This document shows positions 15,778 through 22,656 of a DNA stretch of 64,000 bases, piece after piece. Within the stretch, counting starts at the first letter, position 1. Each line of letters opens with the position of its first letter. Both the position numbers and the translations under genes were made by a program. Below the pieces are notes generated by a model, which was not told where the DNA came from, did no database searches, and saw only the letters and a program-made list of their open reading frames with translations. The DNA comes from Kiritimatiellia bacterium (GTDB lineage Bacteria; Verrucomicrobiota; Kiritimatiellia; RFP12; UBA1067): the NCBI GenBank assembly GCA_017514235.1, contig JAFWKK010000039.1, forward strand, positions 1 through 64,000. Direction: 5' to 3'.

Positions 15778-16330
15778 CGCGGCCCTTCGCGTCCTTGGGT
15801 TCCACGCCCATCGCCAGCAACACGGCGTCGGTCACGTCGTAGGAGCCCTTCGCAAAAGGCGCGGCAGACTGGTCGATTACGATGTCGTAGCCCTTCTCTT
15901 CCGCGAACTTCGCTATCCTGCGGCGGAGATCGTCGGTCGTCGTCTTCAGGAGGCGCCCCTCAAGATCCTGCAGGTCCTGGCGGCAACGCATCGCCTCCGA
16001 ACGGTAGCGTTGCTCGATGCCGAACAACTTCTGCTGAATGTCCATCAGCTTCTTCTCAAGGTCGGTCTTAGCCTTGTCGGCCAGCATTGGGTTGCGCAGC
16101 TGCTCCGCGAGCTGCTTTCCCTCGGACTGCAGCGTCTCGCCCTCCGACTTGATGACTCCCAGCTTCTTCTGGTAGTCCTTGTCGGTGGAGGACAGCAATT
16201 CCTTGTTGGAATCATAGTTCGGGTGGTTGCGCACCAGGAGCACCATGTCGACGGTTCCAAGCTTCGTCTCTGCGGAAGCGACCGCCGCCATCGCCAAAGC
16301 GGCAAACGTCATAAGCCAAGATTTTCTCAT
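15764..16330 (-). CDS. skp: OmpH/Skp-family periplasmic chaperone (188 aa)
   Basis: Signal peptide MRKSWLMTFAALAMAAVASA, then a coiled-coil-rich body ('GTVDMVLLVRNHPNYDSN' followed by long charged helices at about 50-140) and the C-terminal 'RRRIAKFAEEKGYDIVIDQS' typical of the family. Skp holds unfolded outer-membrane proteins for BamA. An in-frame GTG at 16336 is an alternative start; an AAGGA box lies 4 nt from the GTG and 10 nt from the ATG. It sits 61 nt after bamA. Confidence 0.9.
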   Translation of the reverse strand: MRKSWLMTFAALAMAAVASAETKLGTVDMVLLVRNHPNYDSNKELLSSTDKDYQKKLGVIKSEGETLQSEGKQLAEQLRNPMLADKAKTDLEKKLMDIQQKLFGIEQRYRSEAMRCRQDLQDLEGRLLKTTTDDLRRRIAKFAEEKGYDIVIDQSAAPFAKGSYDVTDAVLLAMGVEPKDAKGRDEGK

Positions 16331-16391
16331 TTTCACATTATCCTTATCTTACCTGTCATACTGTCATTGACAACGGCCAGGCGACCATCTG

Positions 16392-18833
16392 TCAGAAGTC
16401 ATAGCCGACCGAGAAGGAGAACACTTCCTTCTCGGCATGGTCGGGCTCCACGAACGGCATGCCGAAATCGAGCCGTATCGGGAACATCGGTATGTCGAGA
16501 CGCAAGCCAAAGCCGCCCGTCCAGGCGAAGACATCGTCGAAGTCGAGGTCGAATACGTCCTCGCCAACCGAGCCCGCGTCGCTGAAGACGGCGAAACGGA
16601 ACATCTTCACGATCGGTATCGTGTACTCGACGTTCATGCAAAGGAGCGACTGTCCGCCCCACGGAGCATAGTCGCCGTATGCATGCGTAAACCGCTTCAC
16701 CTCCCTGACGGTCGGCGACACGTAGCGGTATCGTATGCCGCGTATCGACTTCGGTCCGCCGAGGAACATGCGGTTGTAGATCGGCACTTCGCCGGAGAAC
16801 CCGTCGATCGTCTCGGCGCGCACGCCGACCATCAGGACGTGATCGAAGCGCTTCCATACGTTGAAGTAGCTGCGGTGGTTGAAGCCAAGCCGCCAGTACT
16901 CGTTGTCTCCGGCCGGAGCGATGTCGAGGAAGAGCTTCGTGCGGTGGCCGCGCGTCGGAATGCGGAAATTGTCGCGGCTGTCCTTCGCCCAGAACAGGTG
17001 GATCACCGGCTCCATCGCGTCGCCATACTCGCGCTCCTCCTCGCGGAAGACCTGCCTGTAACGCAGCCTTGCGGGATAGTAGCTCTTGCCGACCTCGTAA
17101 TAGCCCTTGTCGACGTCGTCGAACTCGATGTACTCGCCGGAAAGGCCGAGGCCGAGGCGCCCGAACGGCTCCCACGTCGGCCAGAACTTCACCGGGTATG
17201 TGAGCGACGCCATGGCACCGCTGCGTATGAGGTCGTACTCGTCATACCAGCGGAGCCTGCGGTAGGCGTCGACCGAAAGCTCGAGGAGACGCCCGAACAG
17301 GTGCGGCTCGACCACTCCGACCTCGGCGGACTGGTAGCGCGGGCCCCAGGCGACGTAGATGCGTCCCTTCTGTCCGGCGCCGCGGAACAGCTTCGTCGGA
17401 GCGAAGAGGTCGAAGTTGTTCTGGTTGACCTCGGCCGAGACGTAGATGGAGTCGACCGTTGAAGCGCCTACGCCGACCATGAACGAGCCCGTGTTCTTCT
17501 CCTCAACCTCGTAGACCAGGTCGCGGTACTCGGCGCCGTTCGCGTCCTTGCCGCGGTCGGTCGGCTCGAGATAGTAGCGCACGCGCGAGAAGTAGTCCAG
17601 GTTCTCAAGGCGCTTCTGCGAACGCTCCGCACGGTCGGCCAGCATCCTGTCGCCGGGGCCGAGCGCGATCTCGCGGCGGATCACCTTGTCCTTCGTGTAG
17701 TCGTTGCCCCTGATGCGCACCTCGTTCAGCACAACCGGAACGCCCTCGGTCACCTGGTATACGATGTTCACGACGGCGGCGTCGGAGGTGGGGATGCGCT
17801 TGACCGCGACATGCGTGTCGGCCAGGCCGTAGTCGCCAGAACCCACGGCGACCTCTATGCGGTGCGCGGCATCGGCGAGCGTCTTCTGCCCGGCCACCGT
17901 GCCGGACTCCGGCAGCTCGCTCTTCTCGCGCACGACCGACTCGGGATAGCGGGTGAGTCCCTTGATGCTCGACTCGCCGATCGTGTAGCGAGTGCCCTCG
18001 CTGACGCGGAAGACGACCGCCACCTTACCCTCGGACACCGGACGCTTGTCGGGCCCCTCGACCTTGACGTCAAGATAGCCGTGGTCGCGGTAGACCGTCG
18101 CCAGCTTTTCGCAGCACTGCGCAAGCTGGTCGCGGGTCACGGGGCTGTCGGTGAACCAGCCGACCGGATTCCACCACGGCAGGTCGTCGATCGCCTTGTG
18201 AAGCTCGGCGACGTCGAATTCGCCGTCCGCAAGCGGAGAGCCGGGCATGAGCTCCGACCACACCGAGACGTCGACCGCGTGCGTCGCGCCCTCGAACGCA
18301 TATTCGGCCACCTTCTGCCTGACGCCCTCGGTGATCACGAACGTCACGTTGACGTCATTACCGCCCACGACCGTCGTCGTGAACACGACCTTGGCGTCGG
18401 GGTAGTGCTTCTTCTGATAGGCAAGGCGCACCTTCGCCGCCGCCGCCGCCAGGTCGGACTCGCCGTAGAGGTAGCCGTCCTTCAGCTCGGCCTCGCGCGA
18501 GACCTTGGACTCGCTGAACGCATCATTGCCCTGCACGATCAGCGGACCGGCGAAGCGCATCTTGCGCTTCACGAAAAACGTCACCTCCACGCCAGACGCC
18601 ACGCGACGCGCGTCCGCAGTGATGTCCTCGAACTCGCCGGCGTCCTTCAGAGAATTGACGTCACGGGTCACCGTAACTGGATCATAAGGCTTGCCAGCCT
18701 TCGTCTGGCATCGGCTCGCGACCGACGACGTGTCGCCGCCGAAGCCGTCCAATGCCTTGACGCGAACCTCCGTCACGTCCGCAGCGAACGCAACAGAGCC
18801 GAATACCGCAATAACTGCAAGTAGCTTTTTCAT
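16392..18833 (-). CDS. bamA: Outer-membrane protein assembly factor BamA
   Basis: Signal peptide MKKLLAVIAVFGSVAFA is followed by several POTRA domains (about residues 20-420; e.g. 'FAGPLIVQGNDAFSESKV', 'VVLNEVRIRGNDYTKDKVI') and a C-terminal 16-strand barrel. The barrel includes 'GGPKSIRGIRYR' (the VRGF/Y-like lid-loop motif) near residue 695 and ends in a terminal Phe (SVGYDF), the outer-membrane signature. At 813 aa it has the normal size. It inserts beta-barrel proteins into the outer membrane. The start at 18833 was chosen for the signal peptide and an extended -10 box 10 nt upstream. First gene of an eight-gene envelope operon. Confidence 0.95.
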   Translation of the reverse strand: MKKLLAVIAVFGSVAFAADVTEVRVKALDGFGGDTSSVASRCQTKAGKPYDPVTVTRDVNSLKDAGEFEDITADARRVASGVEVTFFVKRKMRFAGPLIVQGNDAFSESKVSREAELKDGYLYGESDLAAAAAKVRLAYQKKHYPDAKVVFTTTVVGGNDVNVTFVITEGVRQKVAEYAFEGATHAVDVSVWSELMPGSPLADGEFDVAELHKAIDDLPWWNPVGWFTDSPVTRDQLAQCCEKLATVYRDHGYLDVKVEGPDKRPVSEGKVAVVFRVSEGTRYTIGESSIKGLTRYPESVVREKSELPESGTVAGQKTLADAAHRIEVAVGSGDYGLADTHVAVKRIPTSDAAVVNIVYQVTEGVPVVLNEVRIRGNDYTKDKVIRREIALGPGDRMLADRAERSQKRLENLDYFSRVRYYLEPTDRGKDANGAEYRDLVYEVEEKNTGSFMVGVGASTVDSIYVSAEVNQNNFDLFAPTKLFRGAGQKGRIYVAWGPRYQSAEVGVVEPHLFGRLLELSVDAYRRLRWYDEYDLIRSGAMASLTYPVKFWPTWEPFGRLGLGLSGEYIEFDDVDKGYYEVGKSYYPARLRYRQVFREEEREYGDAMEPVIHLFWAKDSRDNFRIPTRGHRTKLFLDIAPAGDNEYWRLGFNHRSYFNVWKRFDHVLMVGVRAETIDGFSGEVPIYNRMFLGGPKSIRGIRYRYVSPTVREVKRFTHAYGDYAPWGGQSLLCMNVEYTIPIVKMFRFAVFSDAGSVGEDVFDLDFDDVFAWTGGFGLRLDIPMFPIRLDFGMPFVEPDHAEKEVFSFSVGYDF

Positions 18834-18843
18834 GATTGGTGGT

Positions 18844-18852
18844 ATTTTACCA
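18844..18852 (-). promoter_or_regulatory. Extended -10 promoter of the bamA operon
   Basis: TGGTAAAAT on the minus strand, 10 nt before the bamA ATG, with no ribosome binding site. Confidence 0.5.
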
Positions 18853-18856
18853 AATT

Positions 18857-19954
18857 TTAGGCTTCTGCGGACGATGAAAGCATGTCCTGGAGAACTTTCC
18901 TGTAAAGGTCGCGGTCCGGAACCTTCTCGATGGCGGACTTGCCGATGCCGGCCGGCACGGTGATTGCGTCGGATCCGGACGCCAGCCGCCAGGCGTCCAA
19001 GCCACAGAGAAGATTGTCCGCCTGGTTCAGCAGGTGGCGCGAATGGGTGAGCCCGTCCAGCGCCCCGCACATGTCAAGGAAATCGACTATGCCGTCGCGA
19101 TCGTCGGCATCCAACAGCCCGCGCTCTACGGAATAGCTGGAGTCGATGCAGATGCCTATGCACACTGCGTAGCCGTGGGGAAGCTTCCAGCCGCTCATTG
19201 CCTCCAGGCGCACCGCCGCCCACTCGGCGAGACTCGTGGGGCCTTTCTTGGCCCGGACGGAGCATGCTGCGGACACGATTTCCTTCAGGGCCTCAAGGTC
19301 GCGCTCGCAGTAGGCGGGAGCGAGAGCACGGAGCTTCTTCATAAGCGAGGCATCGCACGCTACGGCGAGTCGCACGGCCTCGCCGATGCCGCCGCGCCAT
19401 ACGCCGTCCAGCACCGTCGCTGCGAAAGACGGGTCTATCACGACCGCCGCCGGCGTGGACGGAACGCGCAACGCGTCCTTGACGGTCGCCGAGTCCACCG
19501 CCGCGTAGTCCGCGAACGCGGCATCAAGCATCGCCGCCGGCGTGGTCGGCACTCGCACGACCTTCACGCCGCCGCGCACCTGTGCCGCCGCGTAGCCTGC
19601 GACGTCGAGAAGCGTGCCGCCGCCAAGCGCAAGGACGACGTCGTCCTTGCCTAGCTTCGCTTCAAGCATTGCCGAGACGATTCGAAGGGCGCTCTTGAGG
19701 TTGTCCGCCTTGATCTTCTCGCCGGCAGCGACGACCACCGGGTTCCCGGCGAGCCTGATTCCGTTGCTCTGCACGTAGCGCCCGATCTCGGCGCCAAGGC
19801 CTTCCGTCCGCTGGACGACGTTCATGTCCGCCACAATGAGCACGCGCGGGGAGTCGGACCCGGCGACCGCCCGCAGGGCGTCCGCCAGAACCTCCGACTC
19901 GCCGAAGACTCCTTCGGTCGTCTCAACGGGATAGGTACAGCAGTTCTTCCGCAT
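18857..19954 (-). CDS. AroB-fold 3-dehydroquinate synthase-like protein (365 aa)
   Basis: This has the sugar-phosphate cyclase fold: NAD-binding 'ALGGGTLLDVAGYAAA' near residue 110, 'RGGVKVVRVPTTPAAMLDAAF', the metal-ligand Glu in 'WRGGIGEAVRLA', and a metal-ligand His in 'LPHGYAVCIGI'. In true AroB the PTT motif is followed by a D-SS-GGK signature that binds substrate; here it reads DAAFADYAAVDS, so that signature is absent. It may be a divergent AroB or a cyclase with another substrate. It overlaps the recN end by 32 nt, and lies downstream of recN and two tRNA genes. Confidence 0.75.
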   Translation of the reverse strand: MRKNCCTYPVETTEGVFGESEVLADALRAVAGSDSPRVLIVADMNVVQRTEGLGAEIGRYVQSNGIRLAGNPVVVAAGEKIKADNLKSALRIVSAMLEAKLGKDDVVLALGGGTLLDVAGYAAAQVRGGVKVVRVPTTPAAMLDAAFADYAAVDSATVKDALRVPSTPAAVVIDPSFAATVLDGVWRGGIGEAVRLAVACDASLMKKLRALAPAYCERDLEALKEIVSAACSVRAKKGPTSLAEWAAVRLEAMSGWKLPHGYAVCIGICIDSSYSVERGLLDADDRDGIVDFLDMCGALDGLTHSRHLLNQADNLLCGLDAWRLASGSDAITVPAGIGKSAIEKVPDRDLYRKVLQDMLSSSAEA

Positions 19955-21524
19955 GTTTCCTCACTACGCTTGTCATTTTTTCTCCGCCGAGCATGCGCGC
20001 GACCTCCTTGACGCGCTCCTCACCCTCGACTGCCGAAATCGTCGTGCGCGTCCGTCCGCCGGACACCGCCTTCGAAACAACCAGATGCCTGTCGCCGTAG
20101 ACGGCGGACTGAGGCAGATGCGTGATGGCTATGACTTGGCGGCGTTGCGCCACGGCACGCAGCTTCTCGCCGACGGCCCTGCCGGCCTCGCCGCCGATGT
20201 TCGCGTCGATCTCGTCGAACACGAGCACCTCGGCGGAATCGTGCGCCGCCAATACGCCCTTCAGCGCCAGCATCACGCGCGCGATCTCGCCGGAGCTGGC
20301 CACCTCTGCGAGCGGACGGTCCGGCTCGCCGGGATTGGGCGCAAACATGAATACGACGCGGTCGCAGCCGTGCGCCGTCGGCTCGGACGGCTCCAGCGAG
20401 ATGCCGAACTTCGCCTGCAGGAAACCGAGGTCGCGCAGGCTCGCTGTCACCGCCTTGGCCAGCCTTGCTGCGGCAGAACGTCTTAGTGACGTAAGCCCAA
20501 CGCCCGCCGTCCGCAGTTCGCGCTCTGCGGACGCAATGTTATCGCGCAGTTCCGCAATCCGCTCCTCTCGGTGCTCAAGAGCGTCCAGACGCGACTTCTT
20601 CGCGCCCAGGCTTTCAAGTATCTCGGCAACGGTCGCGCCGTACTTGCGCTTGAGGCGGTTCACGAGCGTAAGCCTCTTGTCCAACGCCTCAAGATCCTCG
20701 CCGCCGGCGTCCAGCGCCAGGACAGCATCTGCCACCGCTCGTGAAAGCTCCTGCACGCGGCCAGTCAGTTCCTCGGCTTCAGCGGCCCATTCCGCAGCGG
20801 CAGGCAGATGACGGGCCATCGAGCGAAGGCGCAGCTGCAGCTGGATCAGCATCGCGGCGGCTGACTGGTCGCCGCCAAGCGCCTCAGTCACGGCGTTCGC
20901 GTCCTCCACAAGCTCCTCGGCGTGCGCCGCCGCCGCATGGCGCTCGGCAAGAGTCTCGTCATCTTCGGTCAGCCCCGCGTCCTCTATCTCGCTCACCTGA
21001 TAGCGCAGCATGTCCAGCTCGTCTTCGCCGCCGCCGGACTCCAGTGCGTCCAGCTCGGCGCGAAGCCCGGTCCATTCGGACCATGCCGCCGCATAACCGC
21101 GCGCGTTGCCGGTGCCTGCTGACAGCGACACGTCGCCAAATCCGTCAAGGGCCTCGCGCTGGAAAGCCTCCTCGACAAGGCGCTGGCTTGCAGTCGGGCC
21201 GAGCATGTCAACTCTCGCACGGCCGAAGTCGCGAAGCTCCGACACCGAAACCGACTCGTCGTCTATCCACGCCCGCGACCGGCCCTGGGCAGTGACGGTG
21301 CGACGCAGAACGGCATCGCCGAAATCCGCCTCGACTTCGGCTTCCTTCGCACCGCCGCGAACCACGGACGCGTCCGCGCGACCGCCGAGCACCAGCCCCA
21401 GCGCATCCATAAGTACGGACTTGCCTGCTCCAGTCTCACCCGTAAGCACGTTGAGTCCCGGGGCAAAAGTCGCCTCGGCATTCTCGACAACGGCGAGATT
21501 CCTGACTGTAAGCCTCTTAAGCAC
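19923..21524 (-). CDS. recN: DNA repair protein RecN
   Basis: An SMC-like ATPase acting at double-strand breaks. Walker A 'GETGAGKSVLMDALG' is at residue 29, a coiled coil spans about 150-370 (many Ala, Glu and Arg), the ABC signature 'VASSGEIARVMLALK' is near 425, and Walker B 'VLVFDEIDANIGG' near 455 with 'AITHLPQSA'. At 533 aa it is close to the usual 550. It lies 36 nt downstream of the tRNA-Gly gene and may be read from the same transcript. Confidence 0.95.
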   Translation of the reverse strand: MLKRLTVRNLAVVENAEATFAPGLNVLTGETGAGKSVLMDALGLVLGGRADASVVRGGAKEAEVEADFGDAVLRRTVTAQGRSRAWIDDESVSVSELRDFGRARVDMLGPTASQRLVEEAFQREALDGFGDVSLSAGTGNARGYAAAWSEWTGLRAELDALESGGGEDELDMLRYQVSEIEDAGLTEDDETLAERHAAAAHAEELVEDANAVTEALGGDQSAAAMLIQLQLRLRSMARHLPAAAEWAAEAEELTGRVQELSRAVADAVLALDAGGEDLEALDKRLTLVNRLKRKYGATVAEILESLGAKKSRLDALEHREERIAELRDNIASAERELRTAGVGLTSLRRSAAARLAKAVTASLRDLGFLQAKFGISLEPSEPTAHGCDRVVFMFAPNPGEPDRPLAEVASSGEIARVMLALKGVLAAHDSAEVLVFDEIDANIGGEAGRAVGEKLRAVAQRRQVIAITHLPQSAVYGDRHLVVSKAVSGGRTRTTISAVEGEERVKEVARMLGGEKMTSVVRKHAEELLYLSR

Positions 21525-21560
21525 GACCTGTCAGACCAACCGAATCCCTATCTTCAGGAA

Positions 21561-21634
21561 TGGAGCGGGCGATGGGAATCGAACCCACGTAAGAAGCTTG
21601 GGAAGCTCCTATTCTGCCATTGAATTACGCCCGC
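21561..21634 (-). tRNA. tRNA-Gly (CCC)
   Basis: A 74-nt cloverleaf on the minus strand. Acceptor GCGGGCG pairs with CGCCCGC, the T-loop is TTCGATT, and CCA is encoded at the 3' end (TGG at 21561-21563 on the plus strand). The anticodon loop TTCCCAA gives CCC. It closely resembles E. coli glyU (recalled, not searched). Confidence 0.93.
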
Positions 21635-21645
21635 AGAAAAGCACC

Positions 21646-21735
21646 TGGCGGAGAGAGAGGGATTCGAACCCCCGATACCTTGCGGTATGCATGATTTCGA
21701 GTCATGTGCATTCAACCAGGCTCTGCCATCTCTCC
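21646..21735 (-). tRNA. tRNA-Ser (CGA)
   Basis: A 90-nt class II tRNA on the minus strand with a long variable arm (CATACCGCAAGGTATC), acceptor GGAGAGA and encoded CCA. The anticodon stem-loop TGACTCGAAATCA gives anticodon CGA. It lies 11 nt upstream of tRNA-Gly. Confidence 0.93.
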
Positions 21736-21748
21736 AACGACGGCGCGT

Positions 21749-21754
21749 ATTATA
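21749..21754 (-). promoter_or_regulatory. -10 box for the tRNA-Ser/tRNA-Gly/recN unit
   Basis: TATAAT on the minus strand, 13 nt before the tRNA-Ser 5' end, preceded by TTG. Confidence 0.5.
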
Positions 21755-21823
21755 CAATAATGGGTTTTTCTAAGTCAAGGGGACCTGCAAAAAAATAAGC
21801 GAACCTGCGGCAATAAGGGTTAA

Positions 21824-21844
21824 GCAGGCTGCTCCGCAGCCTGC
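21824..21844. repeat. Perfect 9-bp hairpin GCAGGCTGC-TCC-GCAGCCTGC
   Basis: A 9-bp perfect stem with a 3-nt loop, followed on the plus strand by AAAAG. It lies between the gyrA-unit terminator and the tRNA-Ser promoter. It could be a terminator for the minus strand only if a T-run followed, and that side reads TTAACCC, so I treat it as a repeat-type palindrome. Confidence 0.7.
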
Positions 21845-21879
21845 AAAAGGGACTGCGGCCTAAATGCCGACCAATTAAA

Positions 21880-21920
21880 GCCGCTTCGCGGCAACTTGAC
21901 TTAATAAAGCCGCGAAGCGG
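21880..21920 (-). terminator. Stem-loop terminator after gyrA and the repeat surface protein
   Basis: Arms at 21881-21892 and 21909-21920 are exact 12-bp reverse complements with a 16-nt loop. Each arm can also fold into its own small hairpin. On the minus strand the structure lies 10 nt past the stop codon at 21931 and is followed by TTTAATT. Confidence 0.55.
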
Positions 21921-21930
21921 ACCGCAGACG

Positions 21931-22656
21931 TCAGAACGACGCGTTGGCTATGACCATAGCCGGCAACGCGGCGGACTCCGGAATCAGGTTGATCAACCCG
22001 ATCTGCACGCCATGCATGCGCGACGCGGCGTTGAATGCGCCGAGCTGAAGGCCCGTGGCGTCATAGGCGGTGTTGACTGCACCAAGCTGGAAGCCGACCA
22101 TCCTGTTGGCATAGTTCACAAAACCCGCCGAGAACCCGACGAAATCTTCCTGGTCGGCGTTCACGAGGCCCGTCTGCCAGCCTGCCGAGACCGAGACGTT
22201 CCAGTTGATGATGCCGCCGAACTGAACGCCGTAGAACGAGCCGTCATAGTTCACTGCACCAGCCTGCAGCCCCCAGAACTCACTCCACACGACATTAACC
22301 AAGCCATCCTGAATGCCGTAGAAGTTGCCGTCCAAAACATTGGCAAGCCCACCACCCTGAATGCCGTAGAAGCTGCCGTCCGTCCACGAGAACGCCGAGG
22401 ACTGGATGCCGGCGACAGAGCCGCGCGACATCTCGACGATACCCGCATCAAGGCCGAACACGTCGTTGTTGCAGCCGAAGATGCCGCCGAACCGCAGGCC
22501 ATAGATGTCGGTGGACATGAACGGCAGCTGGATCGGCGCTGCAATGCCGATGCCGAGCGGCGACCATGCCCAGGCGCGTTCGTCGGCCCGGACATTACTC
22601 GTAAGGCAGAAGGCGACCGACATGGCGGCCGCCGCGACCGTAATGGACTTCTTCAT
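21931..22656 (-). CDS. LA_2272-type repeat surface protein (241 aa)
   Basis: A signal peptide (MKKSITVAAAAMSVAFCLTSNVRA) precedes many short repeats of the form G-x-Q-x-G-x-x-N, for example 'FYGIQDGLVNVV', 'GLQAGAVNYDG', 'GFQLGAVNTAYD' and 'GVQIGLINLIP'. Each is a beta-hairpin unit as in the LA_2272/LA_2273 surface repeat family. It is probably exported to the cell surface. Its ATG overlaps the gyrA stop codon (ATGA), an unusual coupling of a surface protein to DNA gyrase. Confidence 0.8.
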   Translation of the reverse strand: MKKSITVAAAAMSVAFCLTSNVRADERAWAWSPLGIGIAAPIQLPFMSTDIYGLRFGGIFGCNNDVFGLDAGIVEMSRGSVAGIQSSAFSWTDGSFYGIQGGGLANVLDGNFYGIQDGLVNVVWSEFWGLQAGAVNYDGSFYGVQFGGIINWNVSVSAGWQTGLVNADQEDFVGFSAGFVNYANRMVGFQLGAVNTAYDATGLQLGAFNAASRMHGVQIGLINLIPESAALPAMVIANASF

